From Mesaphorura yosii (lineage: Eukaryota; Arthropoda; Collembola; Poduromorpha; Tullbergiidae): DNA of 64,000 nt. Positions 1 to 12,357 of this stretch are shown piece by piece. A program made the position numbers and the translations under genes. Each line of letters starts with the position of its first letter. Positions within the stretch are counted from its first letter, which is position 1. The notes beneath the pieces were generated by a model. The model was given only the letters and a program-made list of their open reading frames with translations. It made no database searches and had not been told where the DNA came from. Where the stretch lies: assembly GCA_009869945.1 (NCBI GenBank), contig WIXG01000117.1:140275-204274 (forward strand), given 5' to 3'.

Positions 1-761
1 ACGAAATAAGCTTCGTTTCGGGCTGCCTGAAGCCGAAGTGTCTTCCAAATTCGTTTTATTAAATTCAGTATTATCTTGCTCCAAGTAGGCCAAAGCAGGC
101 AGCATGGGGTTTCTTATTCTATTCAGTACCAACTCCGAGACTGGGTAGTACTTTTGCGGGTCTGCTGAGAATTCGCATATCGCACGCTTTTGGCAGGACT
201 TCTCCTGGATCTGCATTGTAACGAAAAGGACGACGACAATCGTCATCAATAATTACGAAAATGACAGCTCGTGCTTATGTGCTTACGGGATACTGCACTT
301 ACGTTCATCGCTTCAAAGTATCCTGTGATTTTGTCCAGGTGCGGCTGCACGACACTTGACTCTTCGACATACTCATTTTCTGACTCCTCGCCGTCATCAA
401 TGCTCCTTTTCCATTTGAAAATCTTGCTCCAATTCAAGTTGGTGAACACATTTTGCAGAACCGGTAAAATGACCGTAATCGGCACGGTGAAGACCAAGAC
501 CACATCCAAAGGTGCTTCTGAGTTATAGATTACAGTTCGTTTGACTCTCGCGTTACGGATTTGCTCGAGATGTTCTTTCTCCTGTTCTCGCATGAAATCG
601 TCCATTTCTAACTGAAATTGCTCCATTTCCAGCTTTGCAACTTGCTCCGCAGTTAGCTTCGTGCGCGTGGAGCTGATATTCGGAGTTTCTGAGTATGTCC
701 AGCCAATTAAGAGAATTAAAATTTGTGATAATAGCACTAGTCGGGTGAATTGGACCTGCAT
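1..761 (-). CDS. Secreted DM4/12-like protein, 3' end cut by window
   Basis: Two exons are visible (761-303 and 210-1), joined in phase 0 by a GTAAGT donor and a CAG acceptor; the gene continues off the left edge. The start ATG at 761 is followed by a hydrophobic signal peptide of about 25 residues. A Glu/Gln-rich stretch follows, then a dibasic site (VKR, about residue 75). The spliced sequence carries CQKRAICEF, the short cysteine signature I associate with the arthropod DM4/DM12 family of secreted proteins of unknown function. Family assignment rests on this motif and the signal peptide, so it is tentative. No enzymatic residues are recognised. Confidence 0.6.
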
Positions 762-1033
762 CCTGAAGATGCACGTTGTCTTGCGGTGAGAATTTGGAAG
801 TGTTGAGGCAAGAATTATGCGGCGCTAAGAAATTCGCAATTGTCTTTGCATCCCGCATATTCATGAGCCCATAATTGCATCAAAACTAAGTCACGGGAGT
901 AACGGTGAATAATTCATGCAATAAAATCAGGCCAATGACTTTGACTTGAGCCATTCTCAAAAGCATTTAAAATCATTTATGTCCCACATCTTTCTTTAGC
1001 GTTAGTGTTAAAATTTTTGCAATCAATCAATTC
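762..1033. other. Short intergenic spacer
   Basis: AT-rich spacer between the start of the left-edge gene and the stop of ASCC1. The overlapping open frames have no splice support or recognisable motif, and I see no RNA gene. Confidence 0.6.
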
Positions 1034-2699
1034 TTAACTCAGACTAATTCTAGCACTCGAATTATAAAATCCATCCTTTGGATTGGATGTGTATCGGACG
1101 GATACGTGAATTTCCTTAAGCTCCATTATCCCAAAATCAAAATTCCGAAATTGCTGCAAAATAATAAAATTAGATACGTTTGAATTCTCAAAATACTCGA
1201 AAGCTTAGAAGGATGAGCTCACCTCCGACTCCAAGAGAGGTCTTGCATCGAAGCACGCGCGCTTGTATGGTGCCTTTTCATTTGATCCTTCGTCTACTGG
1301 GGTCAAGAATCGCGTGTTCATCAGTGTGACATGAAGTTTCACAGCCTTGGATTTGCTTGGTTTGACTAGCCCTGAGAACATGAACAGAACTTGCCAGTTC
1401 AATAAATAACAGAATGCTCTGATCTATGAACCGCTTCAGATGCTAATTATACCCACCTGTCTCCATGAACGTCTCGCTGACAAAATCCGCTAACTTCTGA
1501 ACTGTTTGACAGTTCGTGCACTGCGCATACAGGACATCCACTTGTGATGGGTCGTCGTTCATGATCTCAATGCCCTTTAAGTGTACTTTGAACTTCCCAT
1601 CGACGATATTCTTTCCAAATTTTCTAAACACAATTTTATCCTTTGTAATGAATAAATGCTGGCAATCATGGTCGGATGGTCCATTGCATTCTTACTCGTC
1701 AATCGAAGGCTTTAAATTCTTCAGCACGTCACCAATAAGTTGCCTCTCTTTGCCGTCGAATAAAACCAGGACGCAGATTGTAAGGTGAAGCTTTTGAGCA
1801 TCTTGAAACACTTTTCGCACAGACGAACCGAAAGGAGACAATGAATATTCTTCCGACACAAGTTCCTAAGATAAAAATCGGAAGTGATCTGGAATTACTG
1901 GAAGGTAAAGCTTACATATGTTGCGGAATTAGATGGATGTATCGTATGTTAGTGAGGGCATTCATTTACCTGGAATCTCTTCACATTATCCAAAATGGCA
2001 TTGGAATTTATTGGAAAACAGAGGAAGTGCGTCGGGTCTCGTTGAAATCGGGCTCGAGCCGCTAGAAAATTGACTCGTTGTCGTGCCACAATCACATCTT
2101 TCTTATTTTGTCCACGTATTACTGTTTACAGTCAAAAGATGCCCCAAGTGACCTTCAACCAACTCCCAGACAAAACTGGACATTGTGCTGTAATGTACCT
2201 ATGTCTCCCTTCTGATTTGGAGGGGGAATTACAATCTTCGTCTGTGTTTCGGCTTCTAATCTTTTCTTCGTTGCACCTTTGGCCCCGACAATTACAGAGA
2301 AAAGATTGCTTGGAATATCATCGCATCTTGACTGGAATCCACCAGCGTCTAATTTCTCGACAATGAATTTATCTGCGTCGGAGTCAGGTGCATCTGGATC
2401 GCCTTCATTAAAGATTCGCATTTCTACTATAAGCGGAATAAACTTTACAAATTGTTTAAAGTATGTTTCGATTACTCACAATAATCGTCATCCTCTTCAT
2501 ACGGCTTCAGTACAGTCGTTGCAATAGATTGGTGACCGAAGGCACCCAGATTACTGCCTTCTAAACCAGGCGGAGGGCCCAGATTCGAAATTCCAGTGGG
2601 TGTATTATTACGACGGTTCAGTCCATAGTCGTTTTTGGAAGGATTCTTTCGGTAACACCGCCCATCAATCCAAACCAGCTCTGGTCGCAACACGTCCAT
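1034..2699 (-). CDS. ASCC1: Activating signal cointegrator 1 complex subunit 1
   Basis: Seven coding exons (2699-2480, 2426-2199, 2061-1970, 1865-1696, 1623-1457, 1371-1223, 1153-1034) join in consistent phase to 381 aa. The start matches the conserved family N-terminus (MDVLRPEL, then DGRCYRKNP). A KH-type RNA-binding domain follows, with its GxxG loop (IVGAKGATKK). The C-terminal half is the AKAP7/2H-phosphoesterase-like region with two HxT-type motifs (KLHLTICVL and KLHVTLMNT), an MNDDP element between them and the ending EIHVSVRY. In vertebrates ASCC1 works with the ASCC3 helicase in alkylation-damage repair and transcription coactivation in the nucleus. The stretch after the KH core is shorter than in the human protein. 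A frame-compatible upstream exon could extend the N-terminus, but the conserved MDVLRP start argues against it. Confidence 0.93.
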
Positions 2700-3794
2700 C
2701 GGTGCTCTTAAAAGAGTGTGACGCTCCAAAGCACGATCTATAACTGCCAACTGTTAGAACAGAGTGTCTTTAGCATTTAGATACATCGCACATTCTGCAT
2801 GATATTAATGATCTTCATCAACATGCAATTGAGATTAATGAAACTCAATTCGAGTCACTCGCCTGCCTATGCCCATGAAACAATTTAAAATCGTATTTAC
2901 CTAATGCCGTGTTAAGCTGATACGCCTCGCCTGATAACCTGGGTCTTGAAAGTGCTAATTTGCTAATGCTGCTTGATATTTCCTTGGTGCAAGTTAATTG
3001 TAATTGCATTGATGCACTGATCATATGTTCGACCTGCAGTGAGACGGGGTGGCGATATTGTTTTGACTTGACTCTTGACAGAAATGTTTCAAGGAAGCAA
3101 AACCCAAACACTTGAATTTCTTGCATCCTTCGTAGTCGGTTGTACTTGTTTTGGTTGCTGCAAATACCCCAGTTCAAGTTGTGTTGTATCGTGCATTGTT
3201 ATTTTTGCATTGGATTGTTGAGAGGTGAGATTCGTGTCTAGAATTGGCCAATGCAAATTCGAGTCTTATTTCATTCGACTTGGAAAAAAAAGTCGCGCGA
3301 ATTAAGTTAATATCAGTTATTGCCTTTGCTATTGTGCAAATTCGATTGACAAGTTGCAACTTCATTTGGATTGTCTGTCTATCTTTGTCTTATCATAAAG
3401 TTCAATGGCATTTCACTTGGCTCATATAACAAATCGACGGATTCTCTTGGGAGAAAATTCTGCCGAACAATGTCAAGGAACCTCCGCTTAGAATCTGGAA
3501 TCTGACTTCCTCTAGAAGCCTTTGGATTTGCAGTGTAAGCAAAATCACAAATCTCAGTCATTAGTATGTGCACCATTTTCAATATCGGTTGTTTACAGGA
3601 AACACATCTCGGACACACGGTCCCTGAGCCTGAGCTCAAGTAAAAAATGTGTTGGTCCCCTTGATGTTGATGAATAGATGATAGCTGAACAGAAGTGAAC
3701 TCAAAAGGTAGAAGAAAGAAGTTGCTATTTTGAAGTATCTCCAGAACTTAGAATGTGATTGTGCAGATTGTGCAATCGAGGACCGTCCCGGACC
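2700..3794. other. Spacer between divergent ASCC1 and TUBGCP3
   Basis: Divergent promoter region. On the minus strand, about 3029-2901 looks like an exon (CTGCAG acceptor, GTAAAT donor, coding-like composition) and can be spliced in frame to ASCC1 through an acceptor near 2740. A second open minus-strand stretch lies at about 3639-3379. Neither resembles a known domain. They may be upstream non-coding or alternative ASCC1 exons, or chance. Confidence 0.35.
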
Positions 3795-6700
3795 ATGGCT
3801 GGAAACTCAAGAATCTCTGGTGGAAGTAATGGTTGGGAAGGAGAAAATCCTTTCGCAAAAGGCCACATCACCAGAATGCCCTACCGGATAGAACCTTCCA
3901 GATCCGAGTCTTCAATCAGCAAGGTTGTAACAAACTCACAGAAAAGGGCTGATAGTATTGCCTCATTGTTCAAACATATCACTGGAAAGGGTAAGCTCAA
4001 CGGACAGGCAACGGCAACTGAGCTGTCAAAGAAGTCAACTATTGTTCTTTCTTTTTGAAAATCTTAGACATGAACGAAAACGAGCTGCAGACGTCATTAG
4101 ATGAATTAATGCCTGTGGATAGGCTGCCACAAAAGCTTCCAAATGAAGCACAGACTTTTCAGACACTGAAATTATATTTGATTAAGCAAGGAAAGGAGAT
4201 GGAAGCAAAGCAGTTCAGTGTACTATATTCACAGTTGAAGAAAACTGTAAGTTAGTATTGTTTACCTGAATTAGCCAACTATTAAACGAAGACGTATCTT
4301 ATTCATTACGACAGGAATTTCTAAGAAATCGTGATGGGATACTGAATTTGTTCTATCAGCTGTATGACAAAAGAGCGGCAAAAGTTAGAATCGACGAAAT
4401 TAAAAAGAAAAAGTCGGAATTGCCAAGATCCACCACGACTGAAAATTTTGATGCAAGCGCAAAAGCAGTCGTATCTCTGCCGAGTGTTTCTGAAGGAGGG
4501 AATGTAAATCGGACCATTCCAAAACTCATGGCGTCCATGTCTAATCGAAATATGGCTTTGGCGGATCATTATAACTCCGAATTTGAAAGCTCTGATCGTA
4601 TTAGGGACAGCATTTTAACGCACAACCGAAGCCTTGGCTCAAACGTAACTTTCCGGTGTATGTTTCTTCACTGTAATTTTGTGATACTGTACTTAATCGA
4701 GTTGATTGAGCTTTAACTATTTTTTTAGCAACTTCGTCGAAGGCAGCCATTGAGAAGGAGTTGATAAAGGACATGTTATTTATCTTCCAAGGAATCAATA
4801 CGAGCAACATAAAATTGGTTGAAACAAGGGATAGGAAAGAAAAATATCAAATTATAACAAAAGTAATTTTCACTGATTTATTGAACTTAGGCGTTGAAGT
4901 AAGATATTACCTATATTAAGCTTTTTGTAATGGATTGAATAGAAACCACTTCATCCGTCAATGAAGTTACAAGTGTTCAACCAATGTGAAATTGGTTACC
5001 TGTACAGAAAGGTTCGCACTTTCTGCGACAAACCCAGTACTGGTCAACTGAGACAAGGCTTGAAACATGGATTAGAACAGGAGCTTCAGGAGTATTACAA
5101 GCTACTCGTGCTGATTCAGGAGCAGGTAATACTTAGTTCACTTACTAGTTGAAACTGTTGTGTGACAATTGTTGAGAGTCTGAGGCTATTACTAACTTAT
5201 GTACTTTGGCTTCAGATGGAAAATGGCGATGTGGACACTCCCATGAGCGATCAGTTCACGAGGACAGGTGAAGAAATGACACTGCAGAAGCTTTCAGTTT
5301 TTGTAATTGATATGAAGTTCAGACTGGAGGTAGGTAATGCGTTAAGTGAAAGAAAAGCGTATTACTACTTCATTGGCGTTTACCACAATTCTTTTTATTC
5401 AGGTATTGGTTGCGATGATTGAGTCTGTGGAAGATAAAAAGGGTGGGGAAATCTGCTCCATTCTTTTTCGCTATTCTCAATATGGTGACCCTTTGGTTGC
5501 CAACTTAACCACATCTTTACTTTCAATCGTGGCGAAACCTTTGTACAACATGATATGTCAGTGGATTTTATACGGCGAGCTGCAAGATCATTTTCAGGAG
5601 TTTTTCATTTATGCTGATAAAGATTGCAAGAAGGAAAACATGTGGCACGCTAAATTTCACATAAGGTTTGAACTCAACTACGGCCCTTCTTCTTGTAGAA
5701 GCGAAAGTTTATGAACGCTAAATGTTTGTTGCAGGGAGAGCATGTTGCCGTCTTTTATTTCCAGAAGACTGGCTGAAAAAATTCTTTCAACTGGAAAAAG
5801 TATTAACTTTCTGCAAGATATTTGCTTGAATACGAAAGGGTACGATGGAAGAAATGAGATTCGACAAATATTGGAAGAGAGTCCAGGTACAAGAGTCGGC
5901 TTCTCTTCATGTTCCTCATTTCCGAATCTACAACTCATCGGAATCTCTATGTCTATTTCATCTTTATCTTCTAGTGGAATGTTTGTTTTTGGAAGACGAT
6001 CGAATTTTGAATAATGCTATTGAACGAGCCTACAAGACAACCTCGGAGATGGTTCTAAACATTCTTGTCGAAGAGTCTAGACTAATTGATCATCTGAAAG
6101 CAGCGAAGAATTATTTATTGCTGGGACAAGGAGACTTCATTCAATATCTTTTGCATTTGCTGCAGTACGTATTTATTTAGTAGTTAATCAAAATTACGTG
6201 TACTATACTATCTTTGCTTCTCTGTAGAGACGAGTTGTCCAAGCCTGCTTCCAAGTTGTACTCGCACAATTTACAAGCTATTTTGGAATCCGCAATTCGG
6301 GCAACAAATGCTCAGTTTGAGGATGATGACATCTTAGCTCGTGTCGACACGAGAATCTTACAAGGGAGCGACAAAGACACTGGGTGGGATGTTTTTTGTT
6401 TGGATTATAAAGCCGTGGGACCGATTGGAACCGTAAGCTCTTGTTTTGGTTATAATACGTCAAAAAAGTTTAAAGTATGCCCATATGTTGGAGTAAGTTG
6501 ATATGATCATGTGTCTAGGTATTAACTGACGAAGTAATAACTCGGTACAATCGCCTGTTCAATGCGCTATGGAGAACGAAGAGAATCGAAGGTATTTTGT
6601 CAACCTTGTGGAAGAATCAATCAACTCTCTACAGGTATCAAGAAAAGATTCCAGGTAAAATCGGAACAAACCGAACTACAAATCAAACAATAAGTAAAGG

Positions 6701-7636
6701 GACAATGGGAATTACTTTTATGCTTTAGAAATTGCTCCAGTCTTGCATCGTTCTCAACTTTTGATATCTCAGATGATCCACTTTGTTCATCAAACTCAAT
6801 ATTACATAATGTTTGAAGCCACAGAATGCACTTGGGATCAGCTGCTTGAGGAGGTTTGCCCAACTGTAACCGGCCAAAACTTGCGAATTCAAAGTCATAA
6901 ATTCCAAAGATGGTCTGTTCCTTCGTAGGTTTGCAGAGCGACAGATTTGGACCAAGTCATTAAGGCACACGCAATTTTCTTGGAAAATATTACTAAGAGA
7001 TCTCTTCTGGATGACGGGAAGCGTGAATTACTCAATCAACTGCGGGGAATATTTCAAACTGTTCATAGATTTCAGAATTTCCTAACAAAATTTGATTCGA
7101 GGGTTTCCGCCGAATTGGAACGCAGAAACCAGAAAAAGAATGCAAAATTTCCTGAAACTGCGCGTGAATCGCAAAAAGATTTCTTCAAGGATTTTGTTTC
7201 TTTGGCTAAGGGTGAAATAGAGGCACTTTACGACACAACGCAAGTACGTTAAATTGTTTCAATATTCAATGCCTAAGGATAAGCTACTTGCATGTTGATT
7301 TGTTTACTAAATTGTTGATTTTACGGATTTCAGGATTTAGTTAATTCCTTCCTCTTGCTTCTGAATCGTCAGCAAGATTCAGATTCCGTTACGCTACAAT
7401 GTTTAAGCTTCAGACTTGACTTCAATGAATATTACGGAAGCAAAGATTCGCGCTTGAGTGTGCCTTTAACTTATCATCACAGGCGTCAATCAGCCAGCTC
7501 ATTTTACAGTCCCATGAATCAGTCCTTCACGGGCTTAAACTCATCGTTCAATTCGTCACTGAATGCTCCTGTCATCTCGTCTACTCATCAAATGTCTCCG
7601 TCTCTTCCAATTCAGGAGACATTCGAAGAATATTAG
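3795..7636 (+). CDS. TUBGCP3: Gamma-tubulin complex component 3
   Basis: Fourteen exons (3795-3990, 4068-4246, 4315-4644, 4743-4898, 4943-5125, 5216-5329, 5403-5665, 5735-5886, 5975-6164, 6228-6432, 6519-6654, 6729-6853, 6929-7243, 7334-7636) give about 948 aa; human GCP3 has 907. GRIP1 motifs include KGGEICSILF, WILYGEL, GKSINFL and LLLGQGDFI. GRIP2 motifs include RATNAQF, DTGWDVFCLDY, a MIHFVHQTQYY helix and the diagnostic GCP3 ending LSFRLDFNEYY. With GCP2 it forms the small gamma-tubulin complex that nucleates microtubules at centrosomes. The least certain junction is 4644/4743: the obvious pair 4655/4729 breaks frame, while a GTAACT donor and GAAG acceptor keep it. The non-conserved N-terminus and the Ser/Asn-rich tail are normal for the family. 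Confidence 0.93.
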
Positions 7637-7879
7637 ACTGTCTTTGCCAAAATTTAGCTATTCAGTTTTGTACCGTTTGTAATGCTATTTATTCTTGATA
7701 GGAAATGCCAAATGCCTTAATTGCTTTTGCAGTACAAGTAGTAGGTGCACGTGGCTTAGGTTGCTTGAAATTAATGTATCTTACGATCCAATCAATGGTT
7801 GCGTAGAAAGTAAGGTGTGAGATAGCAGGCACCTTCGATAGTAATGTTTGAAAATAATGTCATTAGAGATACTGGAAGA

Positions 7880-7885
7880 AATAAA
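7880..7885 (+). terminator. Poly(A) signal AATAAA for TUBGCP3
   Basis: Canonical hexamer about 245 bases after the TUBGCP3 stop; first good candidate in its 3' region. Confidence 0.6.
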
Positions 7886-8943
7886 ATACACAGTTATTGC
7901 ATTTGGTGTATCAGATATTTTTCATTCTCGGCGTACCGCTCTTGGATCGGAATTCTTGTATGGGCGTGACGAATGCGAATTGATAAAGTGAGTCGGCAAC
8001 ATTCATTATCAACTTTTGAGTAAAATTACCGGTGAGAACAGTGTCGCACTTGAAATTGTCAACCAAGGGGGCCAGGTTTGGAGAGGCATGTTAAAAATTT
8101 TTAATGGACGAGCATGAACCTTATCAAGCCTATTATCAATACAAATGAACTTCTAGCCAACTCTTAAACTCTTGCATGATGCAATGACAAACATGATTTT
8201 ATTTGACTTGGAATCCGAAACCTGAAACCTAAAACAACAGAACCAAGCTCAAGCTGTGCTAACAAGATTATCTAATAAATTTCTGAAAAGATACCCACAT
8301 GGCCATGTGTGGTCTGGTCATTAAGAAATCATAATAAGTCAAATATTATTATTTGCTTAAGACCACGCGACCACCGTGAGATGAATGAGAAAATTCCATC
8401 TTTAGCACAAACTAAAACATGAACACGAAAATTAAGGTTGTGCTGTGTGTGCTCAGATGACATCGATCCCAAAGTATTGGAGCGACTTATCTGTATTCAC
8501 GACAATAACTGATGACAGTCGAATTAATTCAGTTGTCGATTACTCGCATGAATATGGCTGATGGCCCAGAATGCGCTGTGACACTCCGATATGCGTTAAT
8601 TCGTTGATTATTTGTCTTATTTTCGATTCGGTGAAATATGCGACGGACGACCTTTGGCTTGATTAGAGTGTCACCAGCAACATCCACTCAAGTGCTGATG
8701 AATTTTGAACAGCGAACATCGAAAACATTTCGATAACAAAAGATCGTGACTGCGCTGCATGTCAGGCGTCAACTGTCCACGCGTCTCACAACGATGATCA
8801 CTACAACTGTACTTGAGACTGAGTTGAATTCCAGTAGAACTCAGACTGCCGTGTCTGGACCGGGTGTTCCTCTCAGCAGGAAAGGCCGCAGCTGTTATTC
8901 TGATCAACGAAGATATTGCACTCTGAAGCAAGTCAATTGCATC
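7886..8943. other. Intergenic spacer
   Basis: No coding signal is supported. A 14-base palindrome (CACATGGCCATGTG) lies at 8296-8309. The long plus-strand open frame ending inside the sphingomyelinase first exon is only an upstream extension without a better start. Confidence 0.6.
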
Positions 8944-11462
8944 ATGAAGCCCTTTTATATCTGCACTATTCTTGTGCTGTTGATTTGCACATCAGCATTT
9001 GAACCAACGTTCGCCAAACTTACGGCGCATCAAGAAAGACACTTGAGAGAAGTCGCGAAGCAATTCCCCGATGCTGAGACACACCTGGAAGCTTTCATTC
9101 AGAATTTGTAAGTTTCCATGAATCATGCCCGGGATTGGGCTCTACATTTTCATGGCTACTGATAACAGTGTGGCGGTGGCTTTTTAGGGACGGGATTCGA
9201 GGCTGGGTACAAAAAGACGTCCTCGCAACCACAGCCGTCGGGAAGTCCACCGAGGCATGTGAGTTGTGCAAAACACTCATTGGCCTCGCACTTTCAATTT
9301 TGAGGGGCGGAGGTGGGCTTGACCTTATTAAAGACTTCCTGAAAACAATCTGCATTGCTGTTACGAACCCGGCGTTTAATGAAGTTTGTAACGGTGCCGT
9401 TGACATTTACGGGGTAGGCAAAAATGGACTTACTTCCTTGTGTTGATTTGCGTGACGCATGCATGGATGTGTTCTGTTCCAGGGTCCATTGGAGTACATC
9501 TTGACGAAGAGGACTGACGTGACAGTAACAGCGCATGATTTATGTGGGATCTATACGGGCACCGTCGGTGGTTGCGACCCCATCAATCCTCTGCTCACGA
9601 ATTGGACCATCAATGTGAATCAGACCAAACCGGCTCTGCAGACACCGCCACCGCTTCCTGTAAGTTGAGCATGATGCTGTTGCTGTTGCGCATCAGAGTA
9701 ATTCAGTACTGCACTGAAGTAATATTTGCAAATTGCAGGACAACACTCCAGAAGTCAAAATTTTGCACTTGACCGACATCCACCCTGACAGGTTCTACGA
9801 AGTCGGTTCGGACAAAGACTGTGGCAAGCCGTTATGCTGCAGAGGTGCTGTTCACCCGAACGAATCATATCGCGCAGGCCCACATGGAGATGATCTTTGT
9901 GACATGCCCATATCTGCCATGGAGGAATTGTTCCAAAATGCGAAGGGCCGATTTGTAAGTTGTTCAAGCCATATTCTTATGTCAAGCCATATTGTCAAGC
10001 CTTTGTGGCATAATTCTCTGTGTCTCGTACCTAGGAATATTCCTTCGTGTTGATGACCGGAGACCTCGTCCATCACGCAATTTGGGCCACATCAAAATAT
10101 GACAACTTAGTGCATTACGACCTAGTGAACACGCCGCTGGTTGAATTGTTTGACACGACGCCGATTTACCCCGTCATCGGAAATCATGAACCTCACCCAT
10201 GCAACATGTTCCCACCCGAAAGCGTGTGGGGCGTTTCGGAAGAGTACAACGTGTCCTGGGTCTACAATACAATTGCGGATTCGTACGCCAAGTGGCTTGA
10301 CCCATCTGCCCAGGTCACATTTAGGCGAGCAGGCTACTACACGCTGAAGATACCCAGTAACGGGCCAAGACTGGTCGCAATTAATACCAATTTTTGCTAC
10401 ATAAACAACTTTTGGTTATTCTTCGACTCGAGGGACCCGGGGGATCAGCTGCAATGGCTGGCTGACACGTTGCAAGCCGCGGAGACGGCGGGCGAAGTAG
10501 TTTACATTGCCGGTCATATTCCGCCAGGAAAGGGCGACTGCTGGAATGTTTGGAGTGCAAAATTCAACGAAATCATCATCCGCTATGAAGGCATCATCAA
10601 AGCTCAATTCTACGGCCATACGCATAACGACGAGACAACAATCTTTTTCGACAAATCATCGGATCCACCGCGACCAGCGAACACTCTGAATATAGGCGTC
10701 TCAACCACGTCTTATACGCATCTTAATCCTGGTAAATATAAAATATATGCCACAATCAACCAAGCATTTTATTATTATCATCATTTACGACCAAGATGTT
10801 GACTTTTGCAGGGTACAAGGTTTTCTACGCGGACGGAGGAAGGGCAGACGCCACATGGGAAATGATCGACCATGAAACTTGGATTTACAATTTGACCGCA
10901 GCCAATCTCGCCGGTGCTTCAGTGCTACCAGACTGGTACCAATTGTATTCGATGAAGAGAGCCTTCAACCTTCCTTCTCTGCGTCCGACCGACTTGTACG
11001 ATTTGGTCGTGAAAATGGTAACCGATGACGCCCTCTTCCAAAAATATTACGAGTGAGCGCATCTTTCGTTACTCTAGCGACCGACTCCAAAAGATCAGAA
11101 GTGATTACATTTACATTGTATTCTTATCTCGTTTCAGGCACTACCACAAGGGTTATCATTTGAGAGAGCGATGCGACATTTTCCGATGCAAAATGGACTT
11201 TTTGTGCGACATAGTCAAAGCTGACTCGGGCGACTTTTCACATTGCGTGCGACTCTTCGAAATAGCTGACGGAACAACAACGACCGAAGGAGGTGGCGGA
11301 ACAACGACCGAAGGAGGTGGCGGAACAACAACGACCGAAGGAGGTGGCGGAACAACAACGCCGGGATCAGAAACGACCACTTCTTTTGCACTTCCAATCG
11401 TGCAAAATAATGTAGTTACACTTGTGGTCGCGTCCCTCGCAATCCTGCTCCTCCAGCATTAA
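8944..11462 (+). CDS. Acid sphingomyelinase-like phosphodiesterase, predicted GPI-anchored
   Basis: Eight exons (8944-9107, 9188-9413, 9483-9659, 9739-9954, 10035-10731, 10812-11052, 11138-11462) give 681 aa; the large sixth-domain exon is uninterrupted, so seven coding blocks are listed. A signal peptide is followed by a saposin-B domain with paired cysteines (EACELCK, KTICIAV, FNEVC). The calcineurin-like metallophosphoesterase domain has all metal and catalytic motifs: LTDIH (about 200-204), TGD (269-271), GNHE (310-313), GHIPPG and GHTH. A CCR cysteine pair and the ASM C-terminal domain (LYHKG-type HYHKGYH) follow. The family cleaves sphingomyelin to ceramide and phosphocholine in lysosomes or outside the cell. 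Unlike human ASM, the tail carries three Thr/Glu/Gly repeats and a terminal hydrophobic segment typical of a GPI signal, which suggests a cell-surface enzyme (inference). Confidence 0.92.
11274..11356 (+). repeat. Triplicated Thr-Glu-Gly coding repeat
   Basis: Three near-identical units of about 24-27 bases encode (T)TTTEGGGG within the sphingomyelinase linker, just before the hydrophobic C-terminal tail. Probably a flexible, possibly O-glycosylated stalk; length variation between individuals would be expected. Confidence 0.85.
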
Positions 11463-11594
11463 GTCATTTATTTTTTAGCTGTAGCCTTTGATTCGAGCGA
11501 AGACTATCCGAGAAATTGTGAAATTGAAATAGTAAAACGCTTTTGCTGGATATTATGATTGACAGACTGACTTGTAATTTGTCCAAACAAGTTA

Positions 11595-11600
11595 AATAAA
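11595..11600 (+). terminator. Poly(A) signal AATAAA
   Basis: Hexamer about 130 bases after the sphingomyelinase-like stop. Confidence 0.65.
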
Positions 11601-12357
11601 GTCATTCTCACAAGAATTTACGTTGAACAAAATGGTTGAGGCAGTGGTAGTCTCTGCCATTTTGTGATTTCCTTCATAATCCAAACTCGACTATGGTTTG
11701 CAACTTTATCAATAGTCCAATTCAAAGTTTCCATTCTGGTATTTATGGCCCTTATGCAAAAGTATTTTTAGGGTGATGACGTCACGGCTCTCTTCATTTG
11801 CATAAATGAACCTCTAAAATGAGACCCAAAAATCATTTTTACAAAAGTGACTCGCTCGTTACTTTTGCCACTTTTTGGCCAATTTTTGAGAGATTGGTTC
11901 CTGACTGGTTCCAAACCTACACTCAACTGCAATGTTCAAAGATTTTTTTTATTTTCGAAATACCACTTCTGCAAAAATATTTTTTGCATAAATGCTATAA
12001 TGGACAAGTTGAATCGGACTAATCTGATATCGTGTCACATTCATTATCTTTCTGACGGCATTGGTAGTCTGACCGGTGAACTCCCATTTCGCAATAGTTT
12101 CCTCCCATGGCTCGGACTTTGGAAGGAAATTAAAACCGAGTTACCGGCTAATGAGACAACTTTTAGGTTGCTTTGTGAAGGAGCTTCGACTTCGAAAATA
12201 AGATTAGCTCAGAACACGATGTGAAATTGTGAAATCAATTTATTAAAGGTCTGATCAGGTATAGGCCCTCAAATGAAAGAGGAAAACGATGCAGTTTGCA
12301 AATACAACGACCACAAATCAAAGCTGATGATGTGCTTTCGATTCGGAGTCAGCAATT
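11601..12357. other. Intergenic spacer, convergent 3' ends
   Basis: Lies between the 3' ends of the sphingomyelinase gene and the first GDSL gene. A plus-strand open frame at 11847-12224 has no recognisable domain or splice context; I regard it as chance. Confidence 0.55.
12239..12244 (-). terminator. Poly(A) signal for first GDSL esterase
   Basis: AATAAA on the minus strand, about 115 bases beyond the stop at 12358. Confidence 0.6.

Noticed and set aside
3379..3639. Minus-strand frame with a CxxCxxC-like start
   Set aside because: Begins at a non-ATG codon, no splice context, single weak cysteine cluster.
4655..4729. Apparent splice pair in TUBGCP3
   Set aside because: The best-looking donor and acceptor break the reading frame of the conserved downstream helix; replaced by 4644/4743.
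8296..8309. 14-base palindrome CACATGGCCATGTG
   Set aside because: Isolated, with no partner repeats or promoter context; likely chance.
11847..12224. 125-codon plus-strand frame between convergent genes
   Set aside because: Cysteine/phenylalanine-rich AT-type translation with no homology that I recognise.
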